From Massilia sp. Bi118 (GTDB lineage Bacteria; Pseudomonadota; Gammaproteobacteria; Burkholderiales; Burkholderiaceae_D), in NCBI RefSeq assembly GCF_918697865.1, contig NZ_CAKKMV010000008.1:1-64000 (forward strand): a DNA stretch of 64,000 bases, in the 5' to 3' direction. The translations under genes and the position numbers were made by a program. Shown here one piece after another: positions 40,263 through 47,781 of the stretch; the stretch's first letter is position 1; each line of letters opens with the position of its first letter. A model generated the notes under the pieces. The model did no database searches. It was not told the DNA's origin and saw nothing but the letters and a program-made list of their open reading frames with translations.

Positions 40263-41537
40263 ATGCTGCCCGAACCCGAACCAGACAATCTACCCAAAGA
40301 CCCGGTCATCCCCGTTCCGCTGCCGGAACCGCACAAGGTAACCATGCTGACCGCCGGCGGCCTGGCCTCGCTGCTAGCGGCCCTGTCGATGCTCGGGCCG
40401 TTCTCGGTCGACGCCTATCTGCCTGCCTTCCCGCGCATCCAGGAGACCCTGCATGCGACTCCGCTGGAAGTGCAGCAGACCCTGACGGCCTACATGCTGT
40501 CCTTCGCCGTCATGTCGCTGTGGCACGGTGCGCTGTCGGACGCCTTCGGGCGCCGCAACGTGGTGCTGGTCGGATTGATCGTGTTCGCGGTCGGCACACT
40601 CGGCTGCGCGTCGGCGCATTCCGTGCACTACCTGTGGATCTTCCGCATCATGCAGGGCTTCTCGGCCGGGGCGGGCGTGGTGGTGGGGCGGGCGATCATC
40701 CGCGACCTGTACTCGGACGCGCCGGCCGCGCGCCTGCTGTCGATGGTGACGATGATCTTCTCGATCGCGCCGGCCATCGCGCCGGTGCTGGGCGGCTGGA
40801 TCGTGACCCTGCTCGACTGGCGCGCGATCTTCCTCGCGCTGCTGTTGTTCAGCCTGGGCCTGTGGTGGGTCTGCTGGCAGCACCTGCCAGAGACCATGCC
40901 GGTGGAGCGGCGCCAGCCCTTCAATCCGCGCTTCCTGGCGAAGAGCTACTGGGCCATCTTCAGCTCCGTGCTGTTCCAGATGAAGTCGGCGGTGGTCGCC
41001 TTCAACTTCGGCGGCATGTTCCTGTTCATCGCCGGTGCGCCGGTGCTGCTGCCGGTCCACCTGCACCTGGGACCCTCGGATTTCGCCTGGCTGTTCGTGC
41101 CGGCGGTGGCCGGCATCTTCCTGGGCGCGCTGGCCGCCAACCGCCTGGCCGGCAAGATGCATTACGGGCGCCAGATCGGCATCGGCTACGCCTTCATGCT
41201 GACCGCGGTGACGGGCAGCGTGCTGTATCACAGCTTCCTGCCGCCGGCGCTGCCCTGGACCGTGCTGCCGATGTTCTTCTATAACTTCGGCAGCTCGATC
41301 ATCAACCCCAGCGCGACCCTGCTGACGCTCGACCTGTTTCCGCACATCCGCGGCACGGTGGCGTCCTGCCAGTCCTTCATCACCACCCTGATGGGCGCGA
41401 TCGTGGCCGGCATCATCGTGCCGGCGGTGGACTACTCGGTGCTGGCGATGGCGATCGGGCAGGCCGCGTTTGCGCTGGCTTCGTTGGCATGCTGGATGGT
41501 GTCGCGTCACTATCGACGCAAGCAGGCTCTGGCCTGA
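40263..41537 (+). CDS. Bcr/CflA-family multidrug efflux MFS transporter
   Basis: This is a 424-residue transporter with twelve predicted membrane helices. The family signature after helix 1 is FSVDAYLPAFPRIQETLHAT; HGALSDAFGRRNVVLVGLIV is the MFS loop 2-3 motif; RIMQGFSAGAGVVVGRAIIR with DLYSDAPAARLLSM is typical of Bcr/CflA proteins, which export drugs such as bicyclomycin. The first 27 residues are Pro-rich and hydrophilic; an internal ATG (MLTAGGLASLL) at 40344 is an alternative start. It starts 3 nt after the methylase gene. Confidence 0.92.
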   Translation: MLPEPEPDNLPKDPVIPVPLPEPHKVTMLTAGGLASLLAALSMLGPFSVDAYLPAFPRIQETLHATPLEVQQTLTAYMLSFAVMSLWHGALSDAFGRRNVVLVGLIVFAVGTLGCASAHSVHYLWIFRIMQGFSAGAGVVVGRAIIRDLYSDAPAARLLSMVTMIFSIAPAIAPVLGGWIVTLLDWRAIFLALLLFSLGLWWVCWQHLPETMPVERRQPFNPRFLAKSYWAIFSSVLFQMKSAVVAFNFGGMFLFIAGAPVLLPVHLHLGPSDFAWLFVPAVAGIFLGALAANRLAGKMHYGRQIGIGYAFMLTAVTGSVLYHSFLPPALPWTVLPMFFYNFGSSIINPSATLLTLDLFPHIRGTVASCQSFITTLMGAIVAGIIVPAVDYSVLAMAIGQAAFALASLACWMVSRHYRRKQALA

Positions 41538-41662
41538 CCCAACGAAAATTTGACGTACGTCAGTACGCGCGGCCGAGTCCTGACTCTAAAACACATCACT
41601 TTCAGCGGAAAATGTTGTTCCCGGTCAGAAATGTATATATGCTAAGATAAGTTTTTCACTTT

Positions 41663-41694
41663 CGGAACAATGGCCCAAAACCAGCCTTGTTCCG
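41663..41694 (+). other. Inverted repeat in the leader of the HDOD kinase gene
   Basis: CGGAACAA (41663-41670) and TTGTTCCG (41687-41694) are exact complements around 16 nt. They lie 69 nt before the kinase start in a 225-nt AT-richer gap that otherwise holds no gene. It may be an operator or an mRNA hairpin. Confidence 0.5.
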
Positions 41695-41762
41695 GGTACC
41701 ACTAGAAGAATTATCGTGGCAGCTTAGCCGGGGAGAGCGCCACTTACTATCCAGAACAACAA

Positions 41763-43949
41763 GTGGCGGCCGTGCTTGAGACCAATTACCAACCAGACCA
41801 GGATATCCGCAATCGATTGCTGATCGCGCGGCTGCCGGCCATGCCGCAGATCCTCATCAAGCTGCTGGCCCACCTGCAGGCCGACGACCTCGGCATGCCC
41901 GAACTGGCCGCGCTGGTGGCCAAGGATGCCGGCATGACCGGCAAGGTCCTCACCGTCGCCAACAGCTCGGCCTATCACCGCGGCGGACGCCAGCCGAATC
42001 TCGAGCAGGCCATGGTCTCGCTGGGCACCGACATGATCAAGACCCTGGTGATCAGCGATTCGGTGTTCCAGACCTTTAACAGCTTCCCGAATTCCAGCGC
42101 GACCGACCTGCGCGCGTTCTGGAAGAATTCGCTCACCACCGCCGTGCTGGCGCGCGACCTGGCGCGCCACCTGAATTATTCGCAGCCCGAAGAAGCCTAC
42201 CTGGCCGGCCTGCTGCACAACGTCGGCCGCCTGGCCCTGCTGGCCACCGCGCCCAAGGAATACGGCTTCAATTTCACCGCGTGCGACGACGAAGACCTGT
42301 GCGCGGTCGAGCAGCGCACCCTGCAGATCACCCACGCCGAAGCCGGCGCCTGGCTGATCGAACGCTGGCAGCTCGATTCCTTCCTGTCCGACGCCGTGCT
42401 GTACCACCATGAGCCGGGCGAGCGCCTGGAGGGTGCGCATCCGCTGATCCGCATCGTGCGCGCCGCCCACCTGCTGGCCGGCCACGCCGAGGACCCGAAC
42501 CGGGTGGTCGAAGCGGCCAGGCTGTGCGACCTCGAACCGGAAGCCGCCGACGAGCTGCTGGCCCAGGCCTCGCGCCAGGTCGAGCGCGCCGCGGTCCACC
42601 TCGGCATCGACCTGGCCGGCGCCGACGACATCCCGGCGCTGCCGGCCTTTGCGCCGCAGCCGCCCGTCGATCCGGTGCAGCAACGCCTGACCGAGGAAAT
42701 GCGCAACCTGGTGCTGGTCTCGGAAATCGGCCAGGCCTTCGCACGCCAGCAGGGAGAAAGCGGCCTGCTCGAATCGATGACGCGTTCGGCGCGCGTGCTG
42801 TTCGACTTCGAGAACGTCGCCGTGCTGCTGGAGAATCCGACCGGCCACGCGCTGGTGGGCGCGCCGACGCCGACCCAGCAGCGCATCGCCGAGTTCTCGA
42901 TCCCGCTGTCGAAGGGCGGCGCCGTGGCCAAGGCCGCGCTGGAGCGCCGCCTGGCCTTCGTGCGCCGCGAGGGCGCGCCGCTCGGCCTGCCCGAGGAGCA
43001 GCTGCTGCGCATGCTGGGCACCGAATCGCTGGTCTGCGTGCCGCTGGTGAGCGGCGCGCGCTGCATTGGCGTCCTGATCGGCGGCATCTCGAGCTGGCAA
43101 GTGCCGTCCTGCCAGAAGCGCGAGCGCTTCATGCAGTCCTTCGGCGCCCAGGCCGCGAGCGCGCTGGAAAACGCGATGTCGGAACGCGGCCACGCGCGCC
43201 GCCAGCTGGCCCACGTGGCCGAGGAATACAGGGAGGCTTCGCGGCGCGTGGTGCACGAGGTGAACAACCCGCTGGCTATCATCAAGAACTATCTGTCCGT
43301 CCTCGACAGCAAGCTGGAACGCCAGGAACCGGTGGGTGGCGAGCTGTCGATCCTGAACGAAGAGATCGACCGCGTCGGCCAGCTGGTCAACAGCCTGACC
43401 GAGGTGCAACCCGGGGCTCAAGCTATCCTTGAAAGCGGCGCCAGCGCGGATGTCAGCAAGGTGGTGGAGGACGTGCTGCGCCTGTTCCGCGCCACCGACT
43501 TCGTGCCGCCGAACGTCGAGATCGTGGTCAGCACGCTCGATGAAGCCGGCCGCATCGAAGGCGACCCCGACATCCTCAAGCAAATCCTGGTCAACCTGGT
43601 CAAGAACGCGATCGAAGCGCTGTCCGCCACCGGCGGCCGGATCGAGATCGCCAACCGCGGCCACGTCAACCGCGAGCGCAGGCTGTACCTGGAGCTGGTC
43701 GTTTCCGACACCGGCCCGGGCCTGTCGCGCGAGGTGCTGGCCAACCTGTTCTCCGCCGTGAAGAGCACGAAGGAGGGCCCGCATCACGGGCTCGGCCTGT
43801 CGATCGTGCATAGCCTGGTCAAGAAGCTGAACGGGCATATCGCCTGCCGCAGCGGCAAGACCGGCACCAGTTTCGAAATCCTGCTGCCGGCGCATGCCGG
43901 CGCCAGCGCCCCGGCCGGACTGCCGGTGCGCGCGCTTGGATCCGTATAA
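41763..43949 (+). CDS. HDOD-GAF sensor histidine kinase
   Basis: This is a 728-residue soluble protein. An HDOD domain (about residues 20-215) begins LLIARLPAMPQILIKLLAHL and includes YLAGLLHNVGRLALLA. A GAF domain (about 315-480) ends GVLIGGISSW...ALENAMSE. The histidine-kinase part has the phospho-acceptor His at about residue 498 in RRVVHEVNNPLAIIKNYLSV, an N-box LVNLVKNAIEALSA, and G-boxes VSDTGPGLSR and HGLGLSIVHSLV. No membrane segment is visible, so it senses an internal cue. It uses a GTG start without a strong ribosome site; a second GTG lies 9 nt downstream. The response-regulator gene follows after 7 nt and is the likely partner. Confidence 0.92.
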   Translation: MAAVLETNYQPDQDIRNRLLIARLPAMPQILIKLLAHLQADDLGMPELAALVAKDAGMTGKVLTVANSSAYHRGGRQPNLEQAMVSLGTDMIKTLVISDSVFQTFNSFPNSSATDLRAFWKNSLTTAVLARDLARHLNYSQPEEAYLAGLLHNVGRLALLATAPKEYGFNFTACDDEDLCAVEQRTLQITHAEAGAWLIERWQLDSFLSDAVLYHHEPGERLEGAHPLIRIVRAAHLLAGHAEDPNRVVEAARLCDLEPEAADELLAQASRQVERAAVHLGIDLAGADDIPALPAFAPQPPVDPVQQRLTEEMRNLVLVSEIGQAFARQQGESGLLESMTRSARVLFDFENVAVLLENPTGHALVGAPTPTQQRIAEFSIPLSKGGAVAKAALERRLAFVRREGAPLGLPEEQLLRMLGTESLVCVPLVSGARCIGVLIGGISSWQVPSCQKRERFMQSFGAQAASALENAMSERGHARRQLAHVAEEYREASRRVVHEVNNPLAIIKNYLSVLDSKLERQEPVGGELSILNEEIDRVGQLVNSLTEVQPGAQAILESGASADVSKVVEDVLRLFRATDFVPPNVEIVVSTLDEAGRIEGDPDILKQILVNLVKNAIEALSATGGRIEIANRGHVNRERRLYLELVVSDTGPGLSREVLANLFSAVKSTKEGPHHGLGLSIVHSLVKKLNGHIACRSGKTGTSFEILLPAHAGASAPAGLPVRALGSV

Positions 43950-43956
43950 GGTAACA

Positions 43957-46203
43957 ATGAATCCATTCTCCGCCAGCGCCCCGTCCCCCATGCCTCACGA
44001 CGCGCTTGCGCCGCAAGCATCGCATTCCTCGCTCTCGTCCGCCATGGAGCAGCCGCGCCTGCTGCTGGTCGACGACGAGCCGCGCCTGCTGTCCTCGCTG
44101 TATGAACTGCTGCAGGGCCGCGGCTATCACCTGGTCACCGCGTCGACCGGCGCCGAGGCCCTGAACCACCTGTCGAAGCTGCGTTTCGACATGGTCCTGC
44201 TCGACCTGCGCCTGCCCGACATCGGCGGCCACGAGATCATGGACTTCATCAACCAGAAGGGCATCGACGCCGACGTCATCGTGATGAGCGGCGAGATCGG
44301 GATCGACGCCGCGATCGGCGCCCTGAAGCGCGGCGCCTACGACTACCTGCGCAAGCCCTACAGCCGCGAAGAGCTGCTCAAAACCGTCGGCAACGCGCTC
44401 AAGGCGCGCCGCCTCGAGGAAGCCAACCGCCGCATCGCGAACCAGCTGGAAAACTCCGAGAAGATGTACCGCTACCTGGTGGACTCCTCGCCGGACATCA
44501 TCTATACCCTGAACCACGAAGGCAAATTCACCTTCGTCAACGACCGCGCCTACCAGCTGCTCGGCTACCGCCGCGAAGAGCTGATCGGCCAGCATTACTC
44601 GGTGCTGGTGCACGATGAAGACCTGGAGCGCGCGCGCTATTCCTTCAACGAGCGCCGCGTCGACGAACGGGCTTCGCGCAACGTCGAACTGCGCCTGAAG
44701 TGCCACGCCGGCTCGAACCAGGAACGCACCTTCAACAACACCCTGATGACGATTTCGTTGAACGCGATCGGCATGCACGTGCCCGACCAGGAAGTCAAAA
44801 AGCTGGAGTTCTTCGGCACCTACGGTGTGGCGCGCGACATCACCGACCGCAAGCGCGCGGAAGAGGTCATCTCCTACCAGGCCTACCACGACATCCTGAC
44901 CGACCTGCCGAACCGCATCCTGTTCAAGGACAGGCTGGGACTGGCCGTCATCCAGGCCAAGCGCAAGCAGACCGAGCTCGCGGTGATGTTCATTGACCTG
45001 GACCGCTTCAAGCTGGTCAACGACACCCTCGGTCACGTCAAGGGCGACGAGCTGCTGCAGCAGGTCTCGGTGCGCCTGAAGGAATGCCTGCGCAAAGGCG
45101 ATACCCTGGCGCGCCAGGGCGGCGACGAATTCACCATCGTGCTGCCCGAGCTGCGCGACCGCGGCGACGCCAGCCACGTGGCCGACAAGTTCCTCGAGTG
45201 CCTGCAGCTGCCGTTCGACCTGGACGGCCACCAGGTCCACATCTCGGCCTCGATCGGCATCGCGATCTATCCGGGCCACGGCGAGTCGATCGACGAGCTG
45301 CTGCGCCACGCCGACATCGCCATGTACCAGGTCAAGGGGCAAGGCAAGAACGGCCACGCCTTCTACGACGCTTCGATGCAGGACATCTCGCACCAGAAGA
45401 TCGCGCTGGGCCAGAGCCTGCGCCGCGCGCTGGAAAACGACGAGCTGGAGATGTATTACCAGCCGCAGATCGACGCCGCCAGCGGCCGCATCGTCGGCGC
45501 CGAGGCGCTGATGCGCTGGAACCACCCGACCCGCGGCATCGTCTCGCCGGGCGAGTTCCTGCCTTTCGCCGAAGAGAACGGCCTGATGATCCCGATCTCG
45601 GACTGGATGATCGGCGCCCTGTGCCGCGATATGCTGCAGTGGAAGAACATCTGCCCGAATCACGTCCGGCTGTCGCTGAACCTGTCCCCGCAATACCTGG
45701 ACCGCGGCGACTTCTTCGAGAAGATGCGCGGCGCCCTGGTGCGCTACGGGATCGCACCGAGCCAGATCGAAGTCGAGATCACCGAGAACATCTGCATCCG
45801 CAACCCGCAGCATGCGATCGAGCAGCTCAACAAACTGGGACAGCTGGGCGTGTCGGTGGCCATCGACGACTTCGGCACCGGTTATTCGAGTCTAGCCTAC
45901 CTGCACCGCTTCCCGGTCCACACGATCAAGATCGACCAGTCCTTCGTCAAGGAGATCCACGACGAGTACGGCCACTATCCGGTGGTGCTGGCGATTATCT
46001 CGATCGCGCGCGGCCTGGGCCTGAACCTGATCGCGGAAGGGGTCGAGACCGAGTCGCAGGCGCGCTACCTGCGCGCGAACGGCTGCATGACCATGCAGGG
46101 CTACCTGTACCACCGCCCGATGCCGCTGCCGCGCTTCACGGAAGTGCTGCGCTCGCAGGGCATGCCGGCCGGCGCCGGCAATGTGCTGGCCTTCCAGGCT
46201 TGA
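43957..46203 (+). CDS. Response regulator REC-PAS-GGDEF-EAL (cyclic-di-GMP turnover)
   Basis: This is a 748-residue protein. The receiver domain (about residues 30-155) has LLLVDDEPRL, phospho-acceptor Asp at about residue 83 (MVLLDLRLPDIGG) and Lys in LRKPYS. A PAS domain follows (MYRYLVDSSPDIIYTLNHEG). The GGDEF motif is intact at about 388-392 (ARQGGDEFTIV), as is EAL at about 516 (VGAEALMRWNHP), with DDFGTGYSSLAYLHRF. Both cyclase and phosphodiesterase motifs look active, so direction of control is open. It is coupled to the kinase gene upstream and probably phosphorylated by it. The ATG at 43957 was preferred to an in-frame start inside the kinase gene. Confidence 0.94.
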   Translation: MNPFSASAPSPMPHDALAPQASHSSLSSAMEQPRLLLVDDEPRLLSSLYELLQGRGYHLVTASTGAEALNHLSKLRFDMVLLDLRLPDIGGHEIMDFINQKGIDADVIVMSGEIGIDAAIGALKRGAYDYLRKPYSREELLKTVGNALKARRLEEANRRIANQLENSEKMYRYLVDSSPDIIYTLNHEGKFTFVNDRAYQLLGYRREELIGQHYSVLVHDEDLERARYSFNERRVDERASRNVELRLKCHAGSNQERTFNNTLMTISLNAIGMHVPDQEVKKLEFFGTYGVARDITDRKRAEEVISYQAYHDILTDLPNRILFKDRLGLAVIQAKRKQTELAVMFIDLDRFKLVNDTLGHVKGDELLQQVSVRLKECLRKGDTLARQGGDEFTIVLPELRDRGDASHVADKFLECLQLPFDLDGHQVHISASIGIAIYPGHGESIDELLRHADIAMYQVKGQGKNGHAFYDASMQDISHQKIALGQSLRRALENDELEMYYQPQIDAASGRIVGAEALMRWNHPTRGIVSPGEFLPFAEENGLMIPISDWMIGALCRDMLQWKNICPNHVRLSLNLSPQYLDRGDFFEKMRGALVRYGIAPSQIEVEITENICIRNPQHAIEQLNKLGQLGVSVAIDDFGTGYSSLAYLHRFPVHTIKIDQSFVKEIHDEYGHYPVVLAIISIARGLGLNLIAEGVETESQARYLRANGCMTMQGYLYHRPMPLPRFTEVLRSQGMPAGAGNVLAFQA

Positions 46204-46219
46204 TCCCGGGGTTGCCATC

Positions 46220-47755
46220 GTGCCGGATTCCGTCGCCACTCACACCGCCGAATTCCTGCGCGTAAAAGCGCTGGCCGAACGCGGCGTGGCGAGCGCCCAG
46301 CACAGCCTGGGCTTCCTGTACGTGAACGGCCAGGGCGTGCCGAAGAACGACGAGCTGGCCGTGGCCTGGTACCGCATGGCGGCCAGCGCTGGCCTCGAAC
46401 AGGCCCAGTACAACCTCGGCGTGATGTACCAGAAGGGCCAGGGCGTGCCCCAGGACCTGGCGCAGGCCGTCTACTGGTACACCCAGGCCGCCGAGCAGGG
46501 CTATGCGGCGGCCCAGTACAACCTGGGCTGGCTGTATGCGAAAGGCCAGGGCATTCCGGCCGACGTGCACCAGGCCATGCACTGGTTCGGCAAGGCGGCC
46601 GAGCAGGGCGACCCCGGCGCCCAGCACAACCTCGGCATGATGTACGAAGGCGGCAAGGGCGTGACCCAGGACATCGGGCAAGCCATCGAATGGTATCGCC
46701 GCGCCGCCGAGCAGAATTACGCGCGCTCGCAATTCAACCTCGCGCTGCGCTACGACAGCGGCCAGGGCATCGCCCGCGACGTGCAGCAGGCCATCCACTG
46801 GTTCCGCAAGGCCGCCGAGCAGGGCTATGCGCCGGCCCAGTTCAACCTCGGCCTGCGTTACGACAAGGGCCAGGACCTGCCGCAGGACAGCGAGAAGGCG
46901 ATCCTGTGGTACGGCCGCGCCGGCGAGCAGGGCCACGCCAGCTCGCAGTTCAACCTGGCGCTGATCCACGACAGCGGCCATGGGGTGGCGCGCGATCCGG
47001 ACCTGGCGCTGCACTGGTTCCGCAAGGCGGCCGAGCAGGGCCACGCGGGCGCCCAGGACAACCTCGGCCTGCGCTACGAACACGGCCAGGGCGTGGACCA
47101 GGATTATGCGATTGCCGCGCACTGGTACCGCAAGGCCGCCGAACAGGGCTCGGCCGGCGCCCAGTACCACCTGGGCCAGCTGGTCGACGCCGGCCATGGC
47201 GTGCCACAGGATGCGCAGGAGGCGATCGCCTGGTACCGCAAAGCCGCCGAGCAGGGCCACCTGCGCGCCCAGTTCGACCTCGCCCTGCGCATCGAAGACG
47301 AAGCCATGCACTGGTACCGCAAGGCCGCCGACCAGGACTACGCGCCGGCCCAGTACATGCTGGGCCAGCTGCTGGACCGCGACGATTCCGGCGCCGTCGA
47401 TCCGCGCCAGGCCTGGGAGTGGTACCGCAAGGCGGCCGACCAGGGCCATGCGCTGGCCCAGTTCGCGCTCGGCCTGCGCTATGACAGCGGCCACGGCGTC
47501 GAACGCGACTACGAAGCCGCCCACTTCTGGTACCTGTGCGCCGCGCGCCAGGGCCATGCACGCGCCCAGTTCAACCTCGGCGTCATGTATGCCAGCGGCC
47601 AGGGCGTGCAGAAGGACCTGGTCGAGGCCTATGCCTGGCTGCACCGCGCCGGCGCCGCCGGCGTCATCCCCGCCACCACTTATATCCAGCGCATCGCCGC
47701 ACGCATGGAACCTGCTCTCCTCGCGCAGGCGAACGGCTACGCCGGCGTAGCCTAA
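46220..47755 (+). CDS. Sel1-like repeat protein with 13 repeats
   Basis: This is a 511-residue protein built almost wholly from 36-residue Sel1 repeats of the form AQYNLGxxYxxGQGVxxDxxxAxxWYRKAAEQGxA. I count thirteen; the tenth (RAQFDLALRIEDEAMHW) lacks its middle loop. Such solenoids act as protein-protein scaffolds. No signal peptide is present, so it is probably cytoplasmic. It starts (GTG) 16 nt after the GGDEF-EAL gene, with GGGG upstream, and may scaffold that signalling output. An in-frame GTG at 46181 inside the previous gene is a weaker start. Confidence 0.9.
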   Translation: MPDSVATHTAEFLRVKALAERGVASAQHSLGFLYVNGQGVPKNDELAVAWYRMAASAGLEQAQYNLGVMYQKGQGVPQDLAQAVYWYTQAAEQGYAAAQYNLGWLYAKGQGIPADVHQAMHWFGKAAEQGDPGAQHNLGMMYEGGKGVTQDIGQAIEWYRRAAEQNYARSQFNLALRYDSGQGIARDVQQAIHWFRKAAEQGYAPAQFNLGLRYDKGQDLPQDSEKAILWYGRAGEQGHASSQFNLALIHDSGHGVARDPDLALHWFRKAAEQGHAGAQDNLGLRYEHGQGVDQDYAIAAHWYRKAAEQGSAGAQYHLGQLVDAGHGVPQDAQEAIAWYRKAAEQGHLRAQFDLALRIEDEAMHWYRKAADQDYAPAQYMLGQLLDRDDSGAVDPRQAWEWYRKAADQGHALAQFALGLRYDSGHGVERDYEAAHFWYLCAARQGHARAQFNLGVMYASGQGVQKDLVEAYAWLHRAGAAGVIPATTYIQRIAARMEPALLAQANGYAGVA

Positions 47756-47781
47756 TCATCATTACAACAAGAGAGAAGACA

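Noticed and set aside
41550..41580. GACGTACGTCAGTACGCGCG resembles the core of the 103-bp palindromic element
   Set aside because: Only about a dozen central bases match and there are no flanking stems; may be chance, or a decayed relative.
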